A stretch of 49,825 nt of DNA from Azospirillum sp. B4. Its GTDB lineage: Bacteria > Pseudomonadota > Alphaproteobacteria > Azospirillales > Azospirillaceae. Under the pieces are notes generated by a model. The model saw nothing but the letters and a program-made list of their open reading frames with translations, searched no databases and had not been told where the DNA came from. Positions 36,797 through 45,500 of this stretch are shown piece after piece. The translations under genes and the position numbers were made by a program. The stretch is from positions 1 through 49,825 of the forward strand of contig NZ_BACU01000545.1 of NCBI RefSeq assembly GCF_000333275.1, given 5' to 3'. Position 1 is the first letter of the stretch. Every line of letters starts with the position of its first letter.

Positions 36797-37966
36797 ATGC
36801 CTCAGACCTCAGTGCGCGATGATCGCGCCCCTCAAAGCCGGGCTGGGCGGCCCATCCTAGTGCTCGGCGGCGGCGTCGGCGGCATGTCCTTCGCCATCAG
36901 CGCCAGCCGCGCCGGTTGGCCCGTGCACGTGGTCGAGGCCGATCCCAACTGGCGCGTCTATGGCGCCGGCATCACCGTGACCGGACCCACCTACCGGGCG
37001 TTCCGAACCCTGGGCATCCTGGACGAGCTGAAGGCCCAGGGTTTCCACGTGACCGAGGGCGGGCGCCTGTGCGCGCCCGATGGCACGCCCGTGGCCGATT
37101 TGCAGGACCGGCCCATCCAGCCCGACCTGCCCGTGTCCGGCGGTATCATGCGCCCCGACCTGCATGCCATCCTGTCCGGCCTGACACGCGCCGCCGGCGT
37201 CAAGGTCAGCTTGGGCTTGACCGCCACCGAATGGATGGACGTGGGCGACAAGGTCGAGGCGCGCTTCAGCGATGGCAGCACCGGCACCTATGACTTCGTG
37301 GTGGCCGCCGATGGCGCCTTTTCCAAGGCGCGGACCTTCCTGTTCCCGGACGCGCCCAAGCCCACCTACACCGGGCAGTACTGCTGGCGCGTGGTGGCCA
37401 AGCGCCCGCCGGAGATCGACCGCTCCCACTTCTTCGTCGGCGCGCCGGTGACCTGCGGCCTGGTGCCGGTGACGCAGGACCGCATGTACATGTGGCTGCT
37501 GGAAAACAGGCCCACCATGCATTGGGTGGATGAGGCCACGGCCTACAAGCGCCTGGCCGAACTGTTGGCGCCCTTTGGCGGCCCGGTTGCGGCGGTGCGG
37601 GACGGCTTGGGTCCCGACAGCCTGGTCAACGTCCGCCCGCTGGAGGCGACGATGCTCCCCAAGGAATTCTGGGTGAAGGGCCGCAGCATCCTGATCGGCG
37701 ACGCCGCCCACGCCACCACCCCGCACCTGGCGTCCGGCGCCGGCATCGCGGTGGAGGACGCCCTGGTCCTGGCGGAAGAGCTGGAGCGCCAGCCGAATGA
37801 CATCCCGGCCGCCTTCCGGGCCTTCACCGACCGGCGCTTCGAACGCTGCCGCCTGGTGGTGGAAAGCAGCATCGCCATCGGCAAGGCGCAGCAGGACCAT
37901 GTCTCGCCCGAGATCATGGGCGCCATGATGGCCAAGGCGCAGGCGGCGTTGCTGGCCGATATCTGA
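36797..37966 (+). CDS. FAD-dependent aromatic-type monooxygenase
   Basis: This 389-aa protein is a single-component flavin monooxygenase of the PHBH/salicylate-hydroxylase class, which hydroxylates (or oxidatively decarboxylates) aromatic rings with NAD(P)H and oxygen. The FAD Rossmann motif LVLGGGVGGM lies at residues 22-30, the DG-type motif in VVAADGAFSKAR, and the GD motif in LIGDAAHATTPHLASGAG (D302). There is no signal peptide or C-terminal anchor. ATG 36797 has GGAGAAG eight bases upstream. A cupin gene follows after 28 bases, and an alpha/beta hydrolase and a drug-type exporter come next, so it likely starts a small catabolic or modifying unit for an aromatic compound. The substrate cannot be told. 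Confidence 0.87.
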   Translation: MPQTSVRDDRAPQSRAGRPILVLGGGVGGMSFAISASRAGWPVHVVEADPNWRVYGAGITVTGPTYRAFRTLGILDELKAQGFHVTEGGRLCAPDGTPVADLQDRPIQPDLPVSGGIMRPDLHAILSGLTRAAGVKVSLGLTATEWMDVGDKVEARFSDGSTGTYDFVVAADGAFSKARTFLFPDAPKPTYTGQYCWRVVAKRPPEIDRSHFFVGAPVTCGLVPVTQDRMYMWLLENRPTMHWVDEATAYKRLAELLAPFGGPVAAVRDGLGPDSLVNVRPLEATMLPKEFWVKGRSILIGDAAHATTPHLASGAGIAVEDALVLAEELERQPNDIPAAFRAFTDRRFERCRLVVESSIAIGKAQQDHVSPEIMGAMMAKAQAALLADI

Positions 37967-37994
37967 TCCGCTTTTTCCCAAGGAAACGACAACC

Positions 37995-38519
37995 ATGACC
38001 AGCGATTCCGGGACCAGTGATTCCGGCCTGCCCGCCGTCCGCCGCGTGGTGACGGGGCACAACGCCGACGCCCGCGCCATCTTCAAGTCGGACGACGCGT
38101 TCCCGACCCGGCGCATCCCCTCCGGCGATGCCGCCTTCACCCTGATCTGGACCACGCCCACGGTCCCGGCCGACAACAATGACGAGACCGACGGCCGCCT
38201 GCGCGAGGCCGGCTTGACCCTGAACCACGGGTCCGTCATCCGGGTGGTGGACATGCTGCCGGGCGGCACCTCGCCCATGCACCGCACCAACAGCATCGAC
38301 TACGGCATCGTCCTGTCCGGCGAGGTGGAGCTGGAACTGGACGACGGGGTGAAGAAGACCGTGGGGGCCGGCGGCATCATCATCCAGCGCGGCACCATGC
38401 ACCTGTGGCGCAACCCCAGCGCCACCACGGTCTGCCGCATCGTCTTCGTGCTGATCGAGGCGCCGCCCTACCTGCACGACGGCCAGCCCCTGGCCGAAGA
38501 CAAGCCGGACCACAAGTAA
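37995..38519 (+). CDS. Cupin-domain protein
   Basis: The 174-aa protein has one cupin beta-barrel in its C-terminal two thirds. The first cupin motif runs through MLPGGTSPMHRTNSIDYGIV and VLSGEVELELDDG, with H96 as a probable metal ligand; the second is IIIQRGTMHLWRN with H136. An aspartate (SIDYG) replaces the usual glutamate or histidine of the first motif. The N-terminal 60 residues are a variable arm. It could be a small metal-dependent dioxygenase, isomerase or ligand sensor. AAGGAAA lies before ATG 37995, 28 bases after the monooxygenase stop, so it belongs to the same transcript. A helper or follow-on step for the monooxygenase product is inference. Confidence 0.82.
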   Translation: MTSDSGTSDSGLPAVRRVVTGHNADARAIFKSDDAFPTRRIPSGDAAFTLIWTTPTVPADNNDETDGRLREAGLTLNHGSVIRVVDMLPGGTSPMHRTNSIDYGIVLSGEVELELDDGVKKTVGAGGIIIQRGTMHLWRNPSATTVCRIVFVLIEAPPYLHDGQPLAEDKPDHK

Positions 38520-38653
38520 GCGACCTTGGACGCAACCCCCCGCCTTCTAGGATGCGACTGCATCCGCCGGAAGTTTCCGGGGAACGCGGTGGACTGGAAA
38601 CTGAGGATAGCCAAGCGGCCGGACGGCCGCGCCGGCGCTTGAGGAAAACGAAC

Positions 38654-39817
38654 ATGTACGAGCCGTTTCCTGGAAACTACGTCTGGAACCTGTCCACCAA
38701 CCTGGCGCTGATGTGCGGCGGCAATATTGGCGAGATCGACGCCGCCTGCCGCCCCATCCGCGAGGCGGCGGCCAGGGGGGAGGACGCGGGCACCGCCCGC
38801 TTCTTCGACAGCTGGCTGGCCGTGGCCCAGCAGGTGGAACGGAACGCTGAAGCCGACGAGGCCGCTGGCCGCCTGCTGTCGGCGGCGGAGAAGTACGGCC
38901 GCGCCTCGACCTATTACCTGACGGCGGAGCGCATGCAAGCCCGCGACTACGCCCCGCGCAAGGCCGCCTACGCCCGGGGGCTGGACCTGTTCGCCAAGCG
39001 CGTCCGCCTGGGCCGCGAGAACTGCGAATTCGTCGAGATCCCCTATGAGGGCGCCAGCTTCACCGGCCTGTTCATCAAGGCGCCGCCCGGCCCCGACGGC
39101 CGCCCGGCCCCCTGCCTGGTCAGCTGCAACGGCCTGGACAGCATGAAGGAGCAGATCTACTACGCCGGCAACCCGGCGGCCTTCCTGAAGCGGGGTGTCT
39201 CCACCCTGCTGATCGACCAGCCTGGCACGGGGGAGGCCTTGCGCCTGCGGGGCCTGCACGGTGTGCACGACAGTGAACGCTGGGCGTCCGCCGCCCTGGA
39301 TTATCTGTTGACGCGGAACGATGTGGACCCCGCCCGCATCGGCATGTTCGGCCTGTCGCTGGGCGGCTACTACGCGCCGCGCGCGGCGGCGATGGAGCCG
39401 CGCTTCGCCCTCTGCGCCGTCATGGGGGCCAACCACAACTGGGGCGAGATGCAAAAGCGCCGCCGCCAGCGGGAAGGGGAGAACCCGGTGCCCCACTACT
39501 GGGACCATGTGATGTGGGTCTTCGGCAAGCCGGACATCGACAGCTTCATGGCCTGGGCGCCGAATATGTGCCTGGACGGGGTGGTGGAGAGGATCCGCGT
39601 GCCCTTCCTGGTCACCCATGGCGAGGGCGACCGCCAAATCCCCCTGGAATACGCCCACCAGTCCTACGACCAGGCGGTGAACAGCCCCAACCGCCACCTG
39701 CATGTTTTCCGCGCCACGGATTACGAGGTGGAGCACTGCGGCGCCGACAACGGCACCATCTCCCGCGACTACATCGCCGATTGGGTGGCGGAGACTTTCG
39801 GCTGTCGGGTGGACTGA
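38654..39817 (+). CDS. Alpha/beta hydrolase (FrsA / pseudooxynicotine-hydrolase-like)
   Basis: This 387-aa enzyme has an N-terminal helical cap (about 1-120) and an alpha/beta-hydrolase core. The nucleophile elbow is GMFGLSLGGYYA (S235), the oxyanion-side strand is PAPCLVSCNGLDS, and the catalytic histidine is H361 in EVEHCGADNG; an aspartate in THGEGDRQIPLE completes the triad. The layout resembles FrsA/DUF1100 and 2,6-dihydroxypseudooxynicotine hydrolase, which breaks a carbon-carbon bond in nicotine breakdown, as well as simple esterases. ATG 38654 has GAGGAAA about seven bases upstream. Together with the flavin monooxygenase and the cupin protein, C-C cleavage of an oxidised aromatic or pyridine side chain is a fair guess, not a demonstrated role. 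A strong hairpin follows the stop. Confidence 0.86.
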   Translation: MYEPFPGNYVWNLSTNLALMCGGNIGEIDAACRPIREAAARGEDAGTARFFDSWLAVAQQVERNAEADEAAGRLLSAAEKYGRASTYYLTAERMQARDYAPRKAAYARGLDLFAKRVRLGRENCEFVEIPYEGASFTGLFIKAPPGPDGRPAPCLVSCNGLDSMKEQIYYAGNPAAFLKRGVSTLLIDQPGTGEALRLRGLHGVHDSERWASAALDYLLTRNDVDPARIGMFGLSLGGYYAPRAAAMEPRFALCAVMGANHNWGEMQKRRRQREGENPVPHYWDHVMWVFGKPDIDSFMAWAPNMCLDGVVERIRVPFLVTHGEGDRQIPLEYAHQSYDQAVNSPNRHLHVFRATDYEVEHCGADNGTISRDYIADWVAETFGCRVD

Positions 39818-39831
39818 TGGGATAAATCAGC

Positions 39832-39854
39832 GGCATGAGGCTCAGCCTCATGCC
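39832..39854. terminator. Hairpin between convergent hydrolase and exporter genes
   Basis: A perfect 10-bp stem (GGCATGAGGC at 39832-39841, GCCTCATGCC at 39845-39854) with a three-base loop sits in the 42-base gap between two convergent stops. No long T run is present, so it is a likely bidirectional terminator rather than a classic one. Confidence 0.55.
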
Positions 39855-39859
39855 ACGTA

Positions 39860-41113
39860 TCACTTCCCCATGCGGGGATGGAACAGCTGGAACCGCTCCG
39901 TTATCAGCACGATGACCAGCGCGCCCAGGCCGCAGGCTAGGAAGCCGCCCACCAGCGGCAGGGTGGTGCCGTCGAAGTGCTGGCTGATGACGAAGCCGAC
40001 GATGGCCCCCACCACGGTGCTGATGAAGCCCTGGACCGACGCCGCCGTGCCGGCGATGGCGCCCACCGGCTCCATGGCCATGGCGCCGAAGTTGCTGGCC
40101 GCCAGGCCGAAGCAGAACATGGTCAGCGCCTGCATGACGGTGAACAGCACCAGTCCCTCGCCATGCCGGGCGATCCCGGTGTGGACGGCGGCGAAGAAGA
40201 TGAAGCCCAGCAGGGCGGTGTGCGACATGCGCCGCGTGCCCACCCGCACCACGATGCGGGAGTTCAGCAGGGCGGACACGGCCAGCGCCATGCCGGTCAG
40301 GGCGAAGACCAGGGGGAACAGCGCCGGCGCCTTGAACACGTCGTCGAAGATGGGGGGCAGGCTGTTGATGTAGGCGAACACCGCGCTCATCATCAGGGTC
40401 TGCGCTAGGGTGTAGCCGATGGCCTGCCGCGCCGTCACCGTCTGGCGGACGGCGGCCATGATGCTGCGCACGTTGATGGGCCGGCGGTATTCCGGGTGCA
40501 GCGTCTCCGGCAGGCGCCGCGCCAGCCACAGCGCCACCAGCAGGGCGTAGGCCGCCAGGCAGGCGAAGATGGCCTGCCACGGCGCCACCAGCATGATCAG
40601 CTGCCCCAGGCTGGGCGCCAGGATGGGCACCGCCAGCAGGATCATGAAGGCCAGGGACATGACCCGGGCCATCTGCCGCCCGGCATAGCAGTCGCGCACG
40701 ACCGAGACGACGACGATGCGGGTTGAGGCGACGGCAACGCCCTGCGCCACCCGGGCCGCCAGCAGCAGGCTGAAGCTGGGCGCCAGCGCCGCCGCCAGGT
40801 TGCCCAGGGCGTAGAAGACGATGCCCCACAGCAGGATGGGCCGGCGGCCGTAGCGGTCGGAAATCGGGCCGTACAGGATTTGCGCCCCGCCGAAGCCCAG
40901 CAGGAAGGCGGTGACGATCCACTGCCAGCGCGCCTCCTCCACCACGCCCAGCGACCGGCCGATCTGGCCCAGGGCCGGCAGCATGGCATCGGTGCCCAGG
41001 GCGTTCATCGCCATCATGGCCGACACCATCAGGACGAATTCGGTGAAGCCGACCCCGCCATGCGGGTCGTTCTTGGGGACGTCCGGCGGAACGGCGTCGG
41101 GGGCCAACTGCAT
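39860..41113 (-). CDS. Bcr/CflA-type MFS drug exporter
   Basis: The 417-aa protein is a 12-helix major-facilitator exporter of the Bcr/CflA branch. Helix 1 carries MNALGTDAMLPALGQIGRSL, motif A reads YGPISDRYGRRPILLWG, and RVAQGVAVASTRIVVVSVVRD with the following PILAPSLGQL matches the branch's motif C region. About 25 cytoplasmic residues precede the first helix. AAGGCG stands about nine bases before ATG 41113. It converges on the alpha/beta hydrolase gene and could export the compound handled by the monooxygenase group or its toxic intermediates; the opposite direction means it is separately transcribed. Bcr/CflA proteins export drugs such as bicyclomycin and sulfonamides as well as amino acids. 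Confidence 0.9.
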   Translation of the reverse strand: MQLAPDAVPPDVPKNDPHGGVGFTEFVLMVSAMMAMNALGTDAMLPALGQIGRSLGVVEEARWQWIVTAFLLGFGGAQILYGPISDRYGRRPILLWGIVFYALGNLAAALAPSFSLLLAARVAQGVAVASTRIVVVSVVRDCYAGRQMARVMSLAFMILLAVPILAPSLGQLIMLVAPWQAIFACLAAYALLVALWLARRLPETLHPEYRRPINVRSIMAAVRQTVTARQAIGYTLAQTLMMSAVFAYINSLPPIFDDVFKAPALFPLVFALTGMALAVSALLNSRIVVRVGTRRMSHTALLGFIFFAAVHTGIARHGEGLVLFTVMQALTMFCFGLAASNFGAMAMEPVGAIAGTAASVQGFISTVVGAIVGFVISQHFDGTTLPLVGGFLACGLGALVIVLITERFQLFHPRMGK

Positions 41114-41369
41114 GGGATGCGCCTTCGGTGGGCGCCGGCCGTTCGGGCCGGTCTTATCGTTGATGTGGCGGGGAAGGGGGGCGGGATGGGGAAACGGTGA
41201 AGCGCCCCGGCCGGTTCCTTTATACCCAAGGGTATGGCGGGCCGCTTATCGATTTCCCTGATACTGCCATACCCTGTCCGCGTGTCGGTCAGGCTGGACA
41301 ATCCGCCGGGCATGACCCGCGCCTGGCTGGCCATTGACGCCCCGCCACCGCCCGGTTAAAGCCCTGGGC

Positions 41370-42041
41370 ATGACCGACGACACCCCCGCCTCCGCGCCCG
41401 CCTCTGGAACCACCCCTGGGCCCGCGCCCGCCCAGGTCGACACCCTGTTCGTCACCCGCGTCTACCGGGCGGAACTGGACGACATGCTGCCCCTGAACGG
41501 GGAGATGGCGGCCTGCTGCCTGACGGCGGCGGAGGATGACGGCGCGGGCCGGCGCTGGTCGGACAAGCACGGCTACACCGGGTACACCAGCTACGCCTCG
41601 CTGGACGACCTGATCTGGCGCTTCCCCATCCTGAAGAAGCTGAAGGCCCAGTTGGACCGCCACGCCAAGGCCTTCGCCAAGGTGCAGGACTGGGACCTGG
41701 GCGGGCGCAAGCTGGAACTGGACAGCCTGTGGATCAACGTGCTGGACCCGGGCGGCTTCCACGGGTCGCACATCCATCCCAACAGCGTCATCAGCGGCAC
41801 CTATTATGTGCGCGTGCCGGCCGGCGCCTCGGTCCTGAAGTTCGAGGATCCGCGCCTGGCCTTCATGATGGGCGCGCCGCCGCGCAAGGCGAAGGCGGAC
41901 CGCGCCCTACAGCCCACCATCGCCCTTCAGCCCCAGGCCGGCACCCTGCTGATGTGGGAAAGCTGGCTGCGGCATGAGGTGGCGCTGAACCGGGCGGATG
42001 AGGAACGCATCTCCCTCAGCTTCAATTACGCTTGGCGTTGA
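41370..42041 (+). CDS. 2OG-Fe(II) oxygenase-like protein (TIGR02466 type)
   Basis: This 223-aa protein resembles the TIGR02466 group of putative 2-oxoglutarate/iron oxygenases with a double-stranded beta-helix. The metal site is probably formed by H134 and/or H136 in HGSHIHPNSVISGTYYV and H202 in WLRHEVALN, with the arginine of ERISLSFNYAW binding the cosubstrate. Classic members use HxD; the second position here is histidine, as in the sequences I recall for this group, so activity is uncertain. ATG 41370 gives a Pro/Ala-rich start; the frame continues to 41334. It stands alone between the exporter and the giant repeat protein. The substrate is unknown. Confidence 0.78.
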   Translation: MTDDTPASAPASGTTPGPAPAQVDTLFVTRVYRAELDDMLPLNGEMAACCLTAAEDDGAGRRWSDKHGYTGYTSYASLDDLIWRFPILKKLKAQLDRHAKAFAKVQDWDLGGRKLELDSLWINVLDPGGFHGSHIHPNSVISGTYYVRVPAGASVLKFEDPRLAFMMGAPPRKAKADRALQPTIALQPQAGTLLMWESWLRHEVALNRADEERISLSFNYAWR

Positions 42042-42534
42042 GGGCTGCATATATCCTTTCGGGTAGGTCTCCACCCGATTTGGGGTTGGGTGCGCGCCTA
42101 CAGATTGCATCTATGCAAATAATAGTCGCCGCCTACTCCATCGGATATTGTCTGGGCGGCGCCCGCTTGCGTGCGGCTGGGAAATTCCTGGAAGTCCTGA
42201 TGCTGAACAATGGCTTCCTGATGCTCAAATTACAGGCGCGGCGCAACAAAACGACTTCGTCGGATAACGATCATTCGCGTGCTGAAATAACGGACCCCAT
42301 CCCATGATCATGTGATTGACAGGAATGGCTCCCTCCCCCAAAAACGGTGTGGGGTACTACCTTTTGGATAGGTGTGCCTGCCTGGGACGTTGGGTTTGGG
42401 TCCAGGTGCCGGCGGTTGGGAAAGCGCGGTGGGGGTGTTTGGCGGTGGGGCACTGGGGGCCCTTCCCGCACTAACGGCCATACCGTTTCCGTCCCGCGCC
42501 ACACCTTGGGCCTGGCATGGTGGGGAAGCGGGGA
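42042..42534. other. 493-base intergenic region before the giant repeat gene
   Basis: After the terminator-like hairpin the sequence is relatively AT-rich to about 42310, then G-rich up to the start codon. It should hold the promoter and leader of the giant repeat protein. A TTGACA at 42316-42321 has no good -10 partner at 16-18 bases, so I do not call a promoter. No small gene, riboswitch or tRNA is recognisable. Confidence 0.5.
42059..42081 (+). terminator. Likely terminator of the oxygenase-like gene
   Basis: TCGGGT (42059-42064) pairs with ACCCGA (42073-42078); two more G:C pairs extend the stem past a bulged A, and TTT follows. It lies 17 bases after the stop codon. Confidence 0.5.
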
Positions 42535-45500
42535 ATGACGATGACGCGTGTGAAGTCCACGAAGGCGCTGCTGGCCGGTTCTTCCCTGCTGGCGATGGGT
42601 GTCGCGCTGGCGGCCGCGCCCCGCCCCGCCCATGGGGCCGACGTCACCATCACGTCTTCCAGCAGCTTTTTAAGCAACGACTCCCCTGTCACCACCTATT
42701 CCATCGCATCCGGCGTGGTTGTCTCCGGCGGCTTCAACCAAAACCAAGCGGCGATCGCCCCCGGCCTCACCAACAATTCGACAATCTCCAACCTTATCAA
42801 CAGCGGCACGTTGAGCAGTGGGACTGGCAGCACGGCGCTCAGCAATGACGGTTCCATCGGTACCTTGGTCAACAGCGGCAGGATCAGCGGTCAACGAACC
42901 GCCATCCTGACTTACGGTACAATCGGGACCCTCATCAATACCGGCCTGATTGAGGGCGGCAGTTATGCTATTCAAAACAGCAGCGGCGTCATCAATTCCA
43001 TCAGTAATAGCGGCACCATCGCCGGCACCATCCTATACTCCAGCAGCAACACGCTGACGATTTCCGGTGGGTCGGGTGCCACGGTGGGCACGCTGACCGG
43101 TTCCAACCAGACTGTCCTGGGCACCATCAGCCTGACCGGGAGCGGCCTGGTGTTCTCGTCCGGCAACCTGCTGCTGAACGACAACATCACCGCCAGCGGC
43201 CGGACGGTGGCGAACACCGGCGCGTCGCTGACGCTGTCGACCATCGCCAGCATCACGGGGACCTACATCCAGGGGGCATCCGGCACCCTGGCGGTGACCC
43301 CAGGCACCAGCGGGCTGGTGGTCAGCGGCGCGGCCAGCATCGCGGGCGTGGTCGGCGCCGTGTCCACCGGCAACTACACGGTTGGCGGCAGCACCCTGGT
43401 GGTGGGCGGCGCACAGTCCAATTACACCGCCGCCGTCCTGGGCACGGTGGCCGGGCTGGCCGCCACCCTGGGGACAAGCGGCAACAACCTGCTGCTGACC
43501 ATCAGCAACGACTATATCGGCGGGACGCTGGCGTCCTTGGGCAACACCGGCAGCATCGGCGGTGTGGTGTCCGCCGTGGCCATCGCCACCACCGGGTCGG
43601 TGGGAAGCCTCAGCAACAGCGGCACGCTGTCCGGGAACTCCAGGGGCATTTATCTGGACTCTGGCGCCAAGGTCGGCACCATCACCAACCAGGGCCGCAT
43701 AGAGGCCGTCGGGGGGGGGTATATAGCTGGCGGCATCGCCAATAGCGGCGCCGTCGCCACCATCGTCAACACCGGCACGATCATCAGCGGCGCCAGCAGT
43801 GGCATCGGGAATAATGTGAGCGACGCCTCGATTGGGCAGATCACCAATAGCGGACTGATCAGCGGCAATACTGGGGGCATCTACAGCCAAGGTACGATCG
43901 GAACGATCACCAATAGCGGTCGGATCGTCGGCACGCAGGTGGGCATTTCCATCAATGGCGGGGGCGTCGGCAAGATCAACAACAGCGGCACGGTGACCGG
44001 TGCCAGCGCCCTGTTTGTCGCGTCCGGCGCCACGCTGGGCCCGGTCACGAACAGCGGCCTGATCGCCGGCAAGATCGTGAATGCGTCCGCCAACGCCCTG
44101 ACCATCAGCGGTGGCGTCGGCGCCACCATCGGCACGCTGACGGGACAGACCGTCACCAACATGGGCAGCATCGTCAACACGCTGTCCAACCTGGTGTTCG
44201 CCGGCGGCAACCTGCTGTTGAACGACAGCGTCAACGTCACCGGCCACACGGTGGCCAACACCGGCGCGTCCTTGACGCTGTCCACCATCGTCAGCATCAC
44301 GGGCGCCTACACCCAGGGTGCATCCGGCACCCTGTCGCTGGGCGCGGGCACCAGTGAGCTGGTGGTCAGCGACGCGGCGACCATCGCGGGCACGGTGCTG
44401 GCCGGGCTTTCGTCCACGGGCAACTACACCGTCGGCGGCGGTGGCACCCTGGTGGCCGGCGGCACCGGATCCAACTATACCGCCGTGCTTGGCGACACGG
44501 TGACGGGCCTTGCCGCCACCATCGGCGGCGATGGCGCCAACAACCTGCTGCTGACCATCAGCAACGACTATATCGGCGGGACGCTGGCGTCCTTGGGCAA
44601 CACCGGCACCATCAGCGGTGTTGCGACCGGTGTTTACATCCCCGCCACCGGCACGGTCGGCACCCTGACCAACAGCGGAACGATCAGCGGCAGCGTGCGC
44701 GGTTTCGCCGAAATCACCCTCGGCGCGTCCGTGGGCACGCTCAGCAACGCCGGGACGCTTTCCGGCGGATCCATGGGCGTTTACATGGGGGACGGCAGCC
44801 GCGTTGACCGTATCGTCAACAGCGGCGTGATCCGTGGCGTAACGTCGGCCGGCATGGGCCTGTTCGGTTCCGTCGGCACCCTGGTCAACAGCGTCACCGG
44901 TACCATTGTCAGCACCAACAGCACCGCGGTGGGCGTCGGTGGCCAGGGGCTCAGCCAACTGACCAACAACGGGCTGATCAGCGGCGCTGTCGGCGGCCTC
45001 GTCGTGCTGACCACCTTGGGTCAGCTCAGCAATGCCGGCACCATCAGCGGCGGCACCGCGATCAATAACACCAGCACGATCGGCACGCTGGTCAACAGCG
45101 GCACGATCCACGGAGGCACGGTCGCCCTCATCAACGCCGGCAGCGTTGGCTCCATTCTCAACAGCGGCGTCATCAGTGCCGGTGCCACCGGCATCCGAAA
45201 CACTTCCACCATCAACACGCTGGTCAATACCGGGCTGATACAAGCCGGTTTCGCTATCGCGTCCAATGGGGGGACCATCAACCTGCTGTCCATCGGGGCG
45301 ACGGGCACTGTGACTGGCGCCTCCAGCGGCGTCTACAGCACCGGCAGGGTCGGAACGCTCATCAACGCGGGCTTGATTCAGGGCGGCAATGGCGCCGTGA
45401 ATGTCGACACCATCGGCACGCTGATCAACAGCGGCACGATGACCGGCCACAGCGCCGCTGTCCTGAGATTCACCAGCATGGACACGCTGATCAATTCCGG

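Noticed and set aside
42113..42307. A possible 64-residue protein in the gap before the giant repeat gene
   Set aside because: It has no ribosome site, no recognisable family and a poor codon pattern; the region is better read as leader sequence.
42316..42345. TTGACA as a -35 element for the giant repeat gene
   Set aside because: No acceptable -10 hexamer lies 16-18 bases downstream.
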